A stretch of DNA of 15,192 nt from Stemphylium vesicarium (GCA_004380135.1 QXCR01000331.1:1-15192); one strand, 5' to 3'. Counted from the stretch's first letter, positions 6,640-14,168 are shown. Numbers and translations are program-made. Notes: generated by a model not told the origin, from the letters alone.

Positions 6640-7269
6640 ATGCGCTATAGCTTCAGGATCTCGGAAGAACTTCTGTTAGACAATGCGCACGTGGCCAGAG
6701 TGAGCGACTGGCTAGCCTTTTCCTGGACTTATAGAAACAGCCTGATGGACAAACTGCGGTCGCGCGGGATTAGGCTGGTAAATGGGTCTCCACATCAGGA
6801 ACTTATTTTCCGTGATATCTCCACCACTTCTTATATAATCTAGAAAATAAATAGCTTATATTATAGCTAAAATCTAGATCTATATTTTATATATAGAATA
6901 TTTTTACCTAGCTAGAATAGCTAGCTAGATATCTTAGATTAGAGTAAAATAAAGAGACCTAACTCTTAGTAACGTAGGTTAGCTAATAATTTTCTACCTA
7001 TTAAATTTAGAGAAAGACTTCCTATTTATAAGATATAGATCTAGATTTTAGCTATAATATAAGCTATTTATTATCTAGATTATATAAGAAGTGGTAGAGA
7101 TATTACGGAAAATGAGTTCCCGATGTGGAGACCCATTTACCAGCCTACGCGGGATAGAGCACGACCTCAATCTTTCGAATTCCTTTTCTCTTCTGTCGAG
7201 GAAGGATCCGTTGAAAAGTTTCGGATCGATAGCAAGCGAAAGTTATCTGGTTTCGGCTGGCATCGATGA
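6640..7269 (+). pseudogene. 84-codon ORF of unknown function split by a 373-bp MITE
   Basis: From ATG 6640-6642 the frame reads MRYSFRISEELLLDNAHVAR, then a Trp-containing segment VSDWLAFSWTYRNSLMDKLR and SRGI. It then enters the MITE (6773-7145), where it soon stops. After the MITE the same frame continues TRDRARPQSFEFLFSSVEEG, EKFRIDSKRKLSGFGWHR and TGA (7267-7269). Without the element and one TA the frame is continuous: 84 codons plus stop. I do not recognise the protein. It may be a fragment of a larger gene, as a TGA lies 48 bases upstream of the ATG. It runs convergent to the F-box-like gene, 82 bases from that gene's stop. Confidence 0.4.
6773..7145. mobile_element. 373-bp MITE with long inverted repeats, copy B
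   Basis: Same length as the copy at 5350-5722. I count 11 differences between them, all transitions and no indels (about 97 per cent identity). TA flanks both sides (6771-6772, 7146-7147). Beyond the TA on each side stands CGCGGGAT (6762-6769 and 7148-7155), an extra match not expected of a TA-targeting element. It interrupts an 84-codon reading frame. Confidence 0.9.
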
Positions 7270-7350
7270 TGGCCATCAAGACTACCGGATGATCTAGTAA
7301 ATCATACTCAGTTCAACAAACGGGCAGCTTTTCTCCTCCCTTCTTGACTG

Positions 7351-8190
7351 CTACAAGCCTTGGACAAACCAACTCCCTGCCAAGTCGAGCCACATCGGGT
7401 TGTCTTCGTACCGGAACAACGGGTATGCCGTTAACCATTCGTAAAGTGCTTGTCTGTCCAGACTCGCTTCCAATGGGGCAAGGCGAAAGTTGAGTGGCAC
7501 CCCTTCCTTGGGTAGAGTCGAATTGATTGCCATCAAATCAAAGTCCAACGAAGGACCCAGATCCCTAACGACTTGCTCAAGCCGGCTGTCACCACGAACA
7601 GCTGCTGCGTAGGCGAGGCCTAGAATTAGAAAACCCGGACTTTTTTGAGACCAAAATGGATGGTGTAATCTGAGCGATGCTTTCGGATGTTTCCTACAGA
7701 ATTGGACCAGCGTCATGGGCCTACTGCTGTTGCCTGATGGCTGGAGGGAAAATCCAGAGCTGCGGATAGAGAGATCCAGATACGGTGCATAATGTTTTTT
7801 CGCCACTTTGTTGACAAAGCTACGACACCGTTGACCAGCACTCATAACGAGACTATCCTCGAAGAGAATGTTGTTGTAATGAAACTCGAGGCCATGTGCT
7901 TCGCTGTACCACTGTCTGCTGACGTACTGGATCTGATTAAAACCCAGCTGCTCAGCCGGTCTGGCTATTTTATGGAAGCCCGGGTAAAGACTGTTGTAGA
8001 TGTAGTGAGAAAGCGCAAGCAGGTAGCCACCAAGCGTACTGACAGTTGCGGGCTGCTGTTCACGCGTGCAGATGCGGTTTATATCATCGGCTCCTCTACG
8101 ATAGACAAGACCGGAGGGCTCTGTAAGTACATAGATATAAATCCGCTCACTCAGCTCCGCTGGAAGTAGCGCCCACGGTGATACATTCAT
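7351..8190 (-). CDS. F-box-like fungal protein, 279 residues, single exon
   Basis: The frame is intact from ATG (8188-8190) to a stop at 7351-7353. Residues 8-25 (LLPAELSERIYIYVLTEP) have the Leu-Pro-x-Glu-Leu...Ile-Tyr pattern of an F-box-like helix at the N-terminus. This is followed by GLVYRR, and at 85-111 by NQIQYVSRQWYSEAHGLEFH and YNNILFED, the recurrent NQL.YV.RQLY.E..GLE motif of a large fungal family found especially in dothideomycetes. Residues 161-178 (LVQFCRKHPKASLRLHHP) are a further conserved-looking block. F-box proteins usually act as substrate adaptors of SCF ubiquitin ligases, but for this degenerate fungal family the role is not established. No stop, frameshift or insertion is seen, so it may be functional. 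Confidence 0.75.
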   Translation of the reverse strand: MNVSPWALLPAELSERIYIYVLTEPSGLVYRRGADDINRICTREQQPATVSTLGGYLLALSHYIYNSLYPGFHKIARPAEQLGFNQIQYVSRQWYSEAHGLEFHYNNILFEDSLVMSAGQRCRSFVNKVAKKHYAPYLDLSIRSSGFSLQPSGNSSRPMTLVQFCRKHPKASLRLHHPFWSQKSPGFLILGLAYAAAVRGDSRLEQVVRDLGPSLDFDLMAINSTLPKEGVPLNFRLAPLEASLDRQALYEWLTAYPLFRYEDNPMWLDLAGSWFVQGL

Positions 8191-8415
8191 GCTTGGGTTT
8201 TTGGAGTGGCTGTCATGCTCTCAAGAGCAGAGATCCGAGCAATATATTTTGTGTATGTACGGGCCGTGAGGGTAACATGTGCATCATCGTGTCAGTGGGT
8301 ACCTGTACTGTTTTCTACACAACCCTTTCAGCCTTCCAGTCATAAAATCAGCGGCTCACAGTGAGGCCATCTCATTGCTAGAACGCTTGTGCAGTAGTTC
8401 AAGAACGTTGCGCGC
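8191..8415. other. Upstream region of the F-box-like gene
   Basis: This is the probable promoter of the minus-strand F-box-like gene. CAATATATTTTG at about 8238-8249 contains an AT-rich TATA-like run; no firm promoter element is claimed. Confidence 0.3.
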
Positions 8416-8417
8416 TA

Positions 8418-8695
8418 CACTCTCATGCATTTGCAGCTTCCGCTTCGCACACGCGGCTCAGTTGTCATCGCGCAAGGGGCATCCATTCATCTAGTATACA
8501 CTTGCTCTGAAAAGGCTTAGACTCTGTAGATCTCTCAATTTGATTCGTCCGAGTATCGAGCAGGAGATTGACTTATGGCGATGCTATCGAAAGCTAGTAC
8601 TATCTAGGTACGGTCACGACTAAACGGGAAAGGCTTAGTATGGGACCAAATATCGCCTGCTTACAGAAACCGGAAGCTGCAAGTGCATGAGAGTG
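8418..8695 (-). mobile_element. 278-bp MITE family, copy 2
   Basis: Ends CACTCTCATGCATTTGCAGC and GCTGCAAGTGCATGAGAGTG inverted, with TA on both sides (8416-8417, 8696-8697). It is the same length as the copies at 3270 and 9241, in the opposite orientation to the former. It lies upstream of the F-box-like gene. Confidence 0.9.
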
Positions 8696-8913
8696 TACGC
8701 CGTGCATGCCGCTTCGTGTTGGACTTACGCTTGCGTACGCGTTGCGGGACGGCAGCCTTCCCCATTCCAGCTTAGTAGATCCGGTAAGCTGCTTACGGGG
8801 CGCACAGCGCTTACGATAAGCGAGTATTAACCCTGAACATACTGACACTACACACAAGTCCCATGAACGCTGTGACTGCTGACAACCGCCCTGCCTGGGA
8901 ATCGAGCGCGGTA

Positions 8914-9180
8914 CACTCTCATGCACTTGCAGCTTCCGTTTTGCGCACGCGGCTCAGTTGTCACCCCGCACGGGGCATCGATTCGCCTAGTGTACGCTTG
9001 CTCAGAAAAGGCTTAGGCTCTGTCAATGCTTCGCTTTAATTGGTCCGATCATCGAGCAGATGGCACTGCTGGCAAGAGCTAGTACTATTTGGGCAAAGTC
9101 ATCGTTCAACCGGAGAGGCTTAGCATGGGATCAAAAGACGCCTGCTTACAGAAATCGGAAGCTGCAAGTGCATGAGAGTG
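8914..9180 (-). mobile_element. 278-bp MITE family, copy 3 (267 bp)
   Basis: Ends CACTCTCATGCACTTGCAGC and GCTGCAAGTGCATGAGAGTG inverted, with TA on both sides (8912-8913, 9181-9182). It is about 11 bases shorter than its relatives through small internal deletions and is the most divergent inside. It has the same orientation as the copies at 8418 and 9241. Confidence 0.88.
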
Positions 9181-9240
9181 TATTCCACGATCTTTCAAGA
9201 TTACTGTAGTCGACTATCGCTGGTCATCATGCCCCACCTA

Positions 9241-9518
9241 CAATCTCATGCACTTGCAGCTTCCGGTTTGCACACGCGGCTCAGTTGTCACCGCGCACGG
9301 CGCATCGATCCGTCCAGTACACACTTGCTCTGAAAAGGCATAGACTCTATAGATATTTCAATTCGATTGGTCTGAGCATCAAGCTGAAGATTGACTCATG
9401 GCAATGCTAACGAAAGCTAGCACTATTTAGGTAAGGTCACGACTAAACGAGAAAGGCTTAGCATGGGACCAAAAGTCGCCTGCTTACAGAAACCGGAAGC
9501 TGCAAGTGCATGAGAGTG
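9241..9518 (-). mobile_element. 278-bp MITE family, copy 4
   Basis: Left end CAATCTCATGCACTTGCAGC (one change from the consensus), right end GCTGCAAGTGCATGAGAGTG, with TA on both sides (9239-9240, 9519-9520). It starts only 58 bases after the previous copy and 134 bases before the next ORF, so it may lie within that gene's promoter. Confidence 0.9.
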
Positions 9519-9651
9519 TACCGCGTCGGCTTTGTGCGGGTGGCTGAGAACTGTGCCGCAGATTCCAGTTGAGCAATCTCCATGATCGGCATGTCCTACT
9601 TGAGGACTTAAGCACCCGCTGTCTGTCCCTCGATAATCATGTTTAAACAAG

Positions 9652-10104
9652 ATGTGGAAACCGGTGAACTGGGAATACCTCCGCTTTACAGCCGATGGCA
9701 GAGCCTACTTTCAGGATCCGAGATACCCAGGCTGGATTCAGGTCGTGGAGAATGGTGTATGGGTGTCAAAGCCTATGTTATCGGCAAAGAGGTACTTTTC
9801 CTACCACACGTCCGACATCACTGAGTTTTGGTTAACAGTTGACAGAGGAACTATGGGTGAGGATATGAAAAAGATCGTTGAAGAAGCGGAAATGTGTCGC
9901 TCCCCGAGCCAGAGCGCGACCAAAAAACCTGAGCCTTATCATTATCACCATCAAAGTTTGCCGTCGCCCCCGTCCTATTATGTCAAGTTTTCTTCGAAAC
10001 CGTTGCGTCACGAGCCTACCTGCAAGTCTAGGACGCCGCACAGACGACTGCTTCCCACTCCCGGCTCAGGCCCGTCTGTGCCCGCACAGGAGTATCCCCT
10101 CTAG
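9652..10104 (+). CDS. Hypothetical protein, 150 residues, aromatic N-terminal half
   Basis: Open from ATG (9652-9654), the first Met after an in-frame TAA at 9634-9636, to TAG at 10102-10104. I do not recognise the family. The N-terminal half is compact and rich in Trp and Tyr: Trp2, Trp7, a DGRAYF segment at 15-20, then Trp28 and Trp37. Trp7 and Trp28 are 21 residues apart with DGRAYF between, loosely recalling a WW-type fold (W..DGR.YY...W), but the closing Pro is not obvious. Residues about 69-80 (GEDMKKIVEEAE) look helical. The C-terminal half is Ser, Pro, His and basic-rich and probably disordered. No signal peptide or membrane segment. Two MITEs lie upstream and a solo LTR lies 74 bases downstream. 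Confidence 0.5.
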   Translation: MWKPVNWEYLRFTADGRAYFQDPRYPGWIQVVENGVWVSKPMLSAKRYFSYHTSDITEFWLTVDRGTMGEDMKKIVEEAEMCRSPSQSATKKPEPYHYHHQSLPSPPSYYVKFSSKPLRHEPTCKSRTPHRRLLPTPGSGPSVPAQEYPL

Positions 10105-10177
10105 CAGGCGCACAGGGGAAAGATACGGCATTTACAAAGCATTTCTAGCCGTTCCGATCCGCGTCGTAATTATTATG

Positions 10178-10330
10178 TGTAACGGTGTGAAGAGAAGGGG
10201 AAGACTGCGTTGTCATTGTATAGCTACGAAGGAAAGCATCTATATACGTGTGTGGGATGATAAAGTGTGGTAGCGATAGCGGTACCCAACTTGTACCGGA
10301 GTGTATCTTGGCAAGGTCCAAACCGTTACA
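10178..10330 (-). mobile_element. Solo LTR (153 bp) with 5-bp target duplication TTATG
   Basis: It begins TGTAACGGTG and ends CCAAACCGTTACA, so both tips read TGTAACGG inward, giving the TG...CA termini of LTRs. TTATG is exactly duplicated at 10173-10177 and 10331-10335; a 5-bp duplication is what retroviral-type integrases produce. On the minus strand it has a TATA-like CGTATATAGATG. A second copy with its own duplication lies at 14583-14732. No internal retroelement sequence adjoins it. A 5-bp-duplicating TIR element is the alternative. Confidence 0.8.
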
Positions 10331-10379
10331 TTATGACATGTAGCTAAGCAACTTATGATCGTATCATTGGCTTAATGTA

Positions 10380-10656
10380 CACTGTCACGCACTTGCAGCT
10401 TCTAGTTTCTGTATGTAGGCGACTTTTGGTCCTATGCTAAGCCTTTCTCTTTTAGTTGTGACCTCACCTAAATAGTTCTAGATTTCGTTAGCATTGCGAT
10501 GAGTTAATCGTCTGCTCGATGCTTGGACTAATTAAACTAAGATATCTATAGAGTCTAAGCCTTTCCAGAGCAAGTGTAAACTGGACGAATCGATGCCCCG
10601 TGCGCGATGACAACTGAGCCGCGTGTGCAAACCGGAAGCTGCAAGTGCTTGAGCGC
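10380..10656 (+). mobile_element. 278-bp MITE family, copy 5 (eroded ends)
   Basis: Left end CACTGTCACGCACTTGCAGC after TA (10378-10379); right end GCTGCAAGTGCTTGAGCGC before TA (10657-10658). Both tips carry several changes, so this looks like the oldest copy. Orientation matches the copy at 3270, with which it shares the interior around GATTTCGTTAGCATTGCGAT. Confidence 0.85.
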
Positions 10657-10658
10657 TA

Positions 10659-11346
10659 ACGATTGTAACACAGTTTGTTCATCGCTGAGATGCTACCATG
10701 GGACGGCAAAAGATGTTGGCCTTGCGTCAATCCATTCTGCTTCGCTACCTCTTACCATATGGGCAATCTTCAACACACCAGCAGAGTTTGCGATGAATGT
10801 GGTATAAAGACAGAATACAAGTAGTATAGGAGAGAACGAATAAACTACAATCTTATGCTAAATTAACTCTAATAGAACGATTCGAGTGTCCTAAGTGTAA
10901 GAAGAGGTGAAAGCCTACTAAACCTCAAAGCCTGGTAACGTCCTACCCTACGTGGCAAGAAACCCTACGTAGCGAGAACAATCAATAAGATCGCAAGGAT
11001 CACAGATCTTTGTACGCAAAATTGCCTTCAACTAATTACAACTAAAGAGCTTTGTTTTCTAACATGGCAATGAGTTTATTATACTACCGACACTAATGCA
11101 GCGTTTTTGGAAGCATGGAATTGGACCATTTTCTCGGCAAACTGGATTTCTCGCTACGTAAGGGGGGAGGTCAACCATGTGTTCCAACAATTCCATGGTA
11201 AAGGAAGGGACATTAGCATGCGAGGGAGAGTGGGTGTTACCGTCATGGTCTTTAGTATGGAGGTCTACTCTTGTCAGAAAGCAGGTGTTGCTGTCAGAAA
11301 GAAGGCTAACCAGCAGGCAGTTTAGTATCGGTGTCAATCGCAGCCA
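10659..11346. other. Gene-poor stretch with small repeats, possible retroelement debris
   Basis: Short overlapping ORFs on both strands (around 11059-11337) show no recognisable domain. There is a 17-bp imperfect tandem pair, CCCTACGTGGCAAGAAA then CCCTACGTAGCGAGAAC (10946-10979). AAGGCTAACCA (11302-11312) and TGGTTAGCCTT (11350-11360) form a perfect 11-bp inverted pair across the edge of the next LTR relic. The stretch around 10830-10870 (GGAGAGAACGAATAAACTAC) has the look of an LTR or leader, but I could not find termini. Confidence 0.35.
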
Positions 11347-11466
11347 TGTTGGTTAGCCTTGCCAAGACCCATGGCATAAGTTGGGTACGGCTATCGCTAC
11401 CACACTTTATCGATTACACACACATATATACAGCAGCACTTCTTTGTAGCAATTAGACAACACACT
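11347..11466 (+). mobile_element. Degraded LTR relic related to the TGTAACGG solo LTRs
   Basis: Read on the plus strand it aligns with the complement of the solo LTRs at 10178 and 14583. Shared words include CCTTGCCAAGA, AAGTTGGGTACGGCTATCGC, TACCACACTTTATC, ACACACRTATATA and CTTYGTAGC. The left tip is TGTTGGTTAG. The right end is not clear and no target duplication was found, so the coordinates are approximate. It is older than its two relatives. Confidence 0.6.
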
Positions 11467-11567
11467 TAATAATAAACAACTATTAACTCTATCTAATACC
11501 TTATTAAATCTAACAATGATATAAAGAGGGATATTAGCATTAACGTATACTTCTTAATTAAGTATAG

Positions 11568-11810
11568 TGTGGGAATTGTCACAGCCAGAGCTGTGTACTG
11601 TTGCTGGGACGGACAGAGCTGTGTACCGTCGTTGGTACGGACAGAGCTGTGTACCGTGGTTGGTACGAACCAGGCCGAGCAACGTTCGTGGGGATCCGAC
11701 AACCTATATAGCAGAGACAGCTTTGAAGAGAGAACACGACAATCGAACCTATTACCAAGACAGCATGCATTTACAGTTATTTCCTTTCATCACTAGTGAG
11801 TCTTCCAACA
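11568..11810 (+). mobile_element. Solo LTR (243 bp) with 5-bp target duplication TATAG
   Basis: Begins TGTGGGAATTG and ends GTCTTCCAACA; the tips pair as TGTKGGAA. TATAG is exactly duplicated at 11563-11567 and 11811-11815. A TATA-like CCTATATAGCAG at about 11702-11713 points rightward, so 11568-11700 would be U3. That U3 contains three 28-bp tandem repeats. No internal retroelement is attached, so it probably arose by recombination between two LTRs. Confidence 0.85.
11586..11669 (+). repeat. 28-bp tandem repeat, three units
   Basis: Units at 11586-11613, 11614-11641 and 11642-11669, each starting CAGAGCTGTGTAC and ending TTGGTACGGA or a near variant. The first unit differs most. They lie in the presumed U3 of the solo LTR, where transcription-factor-binding repeats are common; that role is inferred. 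Confidence 0.85.
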
Positions 11811-11892
11811 TATAGACTGTATAATAGTTGATTAGGTAGGTTTAGAGTGTTAGGCTAGGTTAGGCTAGATAATAATATATACTATCCTGCAC

Positions 11893-11917
11893 TATAATTA
11901 GTAGTCTACTAATTATA
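11893..11917. repeat. 25-bp near-perfect palindrome
   Basis: TATAATTAGTAG, one central T, then CTACTAATTATA: arms of 12 with a single-base centre, in AT-rich sequence between two solo LTRs. Function unknown. Confidence 0.6.
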
Positions 11918-11979
11918 CGTACCTTTTTAGCTGCATAGCGTAGTGGTGTAGGGCTGCGTTCTCTTATAGAGAGGCTAAG

Positions 11980-12181
11980 TGTTGGAAGGCTCACTAGTGA
12001 AAGGAAATAACGATAGCTATGAATGCATTCTGTACGATGTTGGTTGACTTGTTCCTGTTGCTACGTGAGGGTGCTACGGACGCATACATGATCTGAGATG
12101 AGTAGAGCCGACGTAGGATCGAGTCGGCTCGTTGGGCAGCGCTGAGGCGCCGACGTACCTACTGATACTCATGATCCGACA
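11980..12181 (-). mobile_element. Solo LTR (202 bp) with 5-bp target duplication CTAAG
   Basis: Begins TGTTGGAAGGCTCACTAGTG and ends CATGATCCGACA; the tips pair as TGTYGG. CTAAG is exactly duplicated at 11975-11979 and 12182-12186. Its first 55 or so bases are the inverse of the last 50 of the LTR at 11568-11810 (CACTAGTGAGYCTTCCAACA), so the two belong to related families and lie head to head. The rest diverges. An inner inverted pair GAGCCGAC/GTCGGCTC lies around 12106-12131. Confidence 0.8.
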
Positions 12182-12290
12182 CTAAGTTTAATATAATGAT
12201 TTACCTATTTAGGCCTAGTAGTTATCTATAGAGATTTAACTCCTACTTAGATAAGTAACTAGGTCTTTATACGAGTTGTGTTTGATTTGT

Positions 12291-13658
12291 TTATTGCGGA
12301 TTATAGTTGAGTAGTATCTTTACCACACCCCTATGGCCTTCTAGTAATGCAAAGTAAAGTGCGGTACGCTGTTTTTCGTCCTCAGCATAAATGTCTGCTC
12401 CGTTTTTGAGCAGTTGTTTTACTATCCCTTTGCGGCCATGTGCCGACGCTTCATGGAGCGCAGTGCGTCCCAATTTACCTCTAGCATCGACGCGTGCTTT
12501 TCTGTCGAGCAGTATCTCTACCACTCCGCCGCGGCCTTTCCGTGACGCAAAGTGAAGTGCGGTGTCCTTATTTTTGTCCCGAGCATTTGTGACTGCTCCT
12601 TGGTCGAGCAGCCGTTTCACTACCTTCTCGTGGCCATTTGCCGACGCTACGTGTAGTGCCGTACACCCGATGTCATCTCTAGCATCGACGTGTGGGTTTC
12701 TCTCGAGCAGCATATCTACTACCTCGATGTAGCCCTTCTCCGACGCTATGTATAGTGCAGTACGTCCGAATTGCTCCATAGCCTCGACGTCTGCTCCTTT
12801 GTCAAGCAGCATCTTCACTACCTCCTTATGGCCATTTTCCGACGCTTCGTAGAGCGCAGTAGACTTGAGTTTACCTCTAGCATTGACCTGTGCTCCTTTT
12901 TCGAGCAGTATTCTTACCACTCCCTCATGGCCTTCCCGTGAAGCAAAGTATAGTGCGGTACACCCAAACTTGCCTCCAGCGTTGGTATCTGCTCTCCTCT
13001 CCAACAAGGCCTTCACAACCTCCTCGTGGCCATTTTCCGACGCTGCATGTAGTGCAGTACGCCTGAACCTGTCAATAGCATCAACGTGTGCTCCGTTGTT
13101 GAGCAGCACGTCTACTACCCCCTTATGACCTTCTTCCGATGCTTTATGCAACGCAGTATAGTCGAACTCACCATGAGCGTTGATGTGTGCCCTCATGTTG
13201 AGTAGTATCTCTACAATCTCCTTATTGCCGATACCGGAAGCATAATGAAGTGCAGTGTTGCCCTTCGTATCTGCAGCACCGACATGCAAATACTTCGTGT
13301 GCCAATACTTGCTCTGCAATCTTATTGCTCTCAGTACATGCACATTACCTGCTCGAGTTGCATGGTGAAAGACGGTACGCTGCCAACGATCTGCAACATT
13401 GACGTATGCACCCTTCTCTAACAACAGCGTCACTATCTTCTCCCCTTCATCCTTCTGTTCATTCTTTGCAGCATGATGAAGTGCCGTGAGACCATCCTCG
13501 TCACGATCATGGATCCGTTCACTGATCTTGGGAAACAGCCGCCTTACATCTTCTACGGTGCCCTTGGAACATTGTTGATGAAGCTCAGCGAGACTGGACT
13601 CGGTCGCGACCTTGGCAGCTGCTCTATGACGTAAGGGAACAAGTTCGTTCCGATCCAT
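12291..13658 (-). CDS. Ankyrin-repeat protein, 455 residues, twelve repeats, single exon
   Basis: Start chosen at ATG 13656-13658 (MDRNELVPL); an open frame runs 15 codons further upstream to a GTG without an ATG, so an upstream exon is possible. After an N-terminal helical part (about 55 residues, LAELHQQCSKGTVEDVRRL), ankyrin repeats begin at GLTALHHAA. Repeats 1 and 2 are irregular, with 37 and 40 residues; repeats 3-11 are exactly 33 residues each with the pattern TALHxASxxGHxxVVxxLLxxGAxVxA. Repeat 12 ends at the C-terminus with KILLNYNPQ. These stacks bind other proteins. No NACHT, kinase, signal or membrane domain is visible in the part seen, so the partner and role are unknown. In fungi such arrays often vary between strains. 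No stop or frameshift is present. Confidence 0.85.
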   Translation of the reverse strand: MDRNELVPLRHRAAAKVATESSLAELHQQCSKGTVEDVRRLFPKISERIHDRDEDGLTALHHAAKNEQKDEGEKIVTLLLEKGAYVNVADRWQRTVFHHATRAGNVHVLRAIRLQSKYWHTKYLHVGAADTKGNTALHYASGIGNKEIVEILLNMRAHINAHGEFDYTALHKASEEGHKGVVDVLLNNGAHVDAIDRFRRTALHAASENGHEEVVKALLERRADTNAGGKFGCTALYFASREGHEGVVRILLEKGAQVNARGKLKSTALYEASENGHKEVVKMLLDKGADVEAMEQFGRTALYIASEKGYIEVVDMLLERNPHVDARDDIGCTALHVASANGHEKVVKRLLDQGAVTNARDKNKDTALHFASRKGRGGVVEILLDRKARVDARGKLGRTALHEASAHGRKGIVKQLLKNGADIYAEDEKQRTALYFALLEGHRGVVKILLNYNPQ

Positions 13659-14166
13659 TTGTACTGCTTCCTGTCTTGGCTGACAGACTAGGACGCGGCT
13701 CACGGCTCGCTCGTAAGCCCAGTGGAAATGCAGGCTCTACAATTATGGCGACCTACTGGGTGAGAGTTGGGGATGATAGCGATGCAAACAAGCTTGCAAA
13801 TCTGGGAAAGCTTGTGCAGCGCCCAGTTTTGTAACTATGTTCTGCTGAGCTTCGGCTATTGTACGGACCATAAGCATAATCCTCAGCATTCTCACCAGCC
13901 TCGGTATATCTCACTAGGACGAGCAGTACCTGCTTCCTAATCACGATCACCTCTTAGATCAGACCAGGGTTCTGGGAGTCAAGCACGAGTTGTCATCGAC
14001 TTGGGATGAGCGTCTTGCTGACTGCGTTCAGTGCTCTCATACGTACAGTCGTTGGCGATTGCGGCTCCACCCGCGCCCCTAGCACTCCACACCATCCGCC
14101 ATTACTAGGACGGCGACGCACCAATCACATGGAACTTTTGCAGGGTGCATCGAATACTGAGCGCTC
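13659..14166. other. Upstream region of the ankyrin gene
   Basis: The region is divergent and non-repetitive as far as I can see. It would hold the ankyrin gene's promoter or a first exon. A 65-codon frame on the minus strand (13753-13950) starts MIVIRKQVLLVLVRYTEAGE. I found no supporting splice signals or domain, so I do not call it a gene. Confidence 0.35.
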
Positions 14167-14168
14167 TA

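Noticed and set aside
6450..6641. Minus-strand 63-codon ORF starting MDSDRTGNSERNP
   Set aside because: No domain, no splice support, and it overlaps the start of the opposite-strand 84-codon frame.
7792..8169. Plus-strand 125-codon ORF
   Set aside because: It is antisense to the F-box-like gene, whose N-terminal motifs are on the minus strand.
8600..9650. ORFs sharing the peptide HSHALAASGFCKQA
   Set aside because: The shared peptide comes from translating the same inverted-repeat end of the 278-bp MITEs, not from a protein family.
9878..10273. Plus-strand 131-codon ORF overlapping the 150-residue ORF
   Set aside because: It runs into the solo LTR and has a highly basic, unstructured composition; the 9652 frame is more protein-like.
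11586..11669. Possible CRISPR-like array
   Set aside because: The units are contiguous with no spacers, and the setting is a eukaryotic LTR.
11567..11815. Overlapping plus- and minus-strand ORFs across the 28-bp repeats
   Set aside because: They span the solo LTR and its tandem repeats; 28 is not a multiple of three and no frame is favoured.
11823..11875. Telomere-like GGTTAGGCTAGGTTAGGCTAG
   Set aside because: The unit is TTAGGCTAGG, only two copies, not the fungal TTAGGG repeat.
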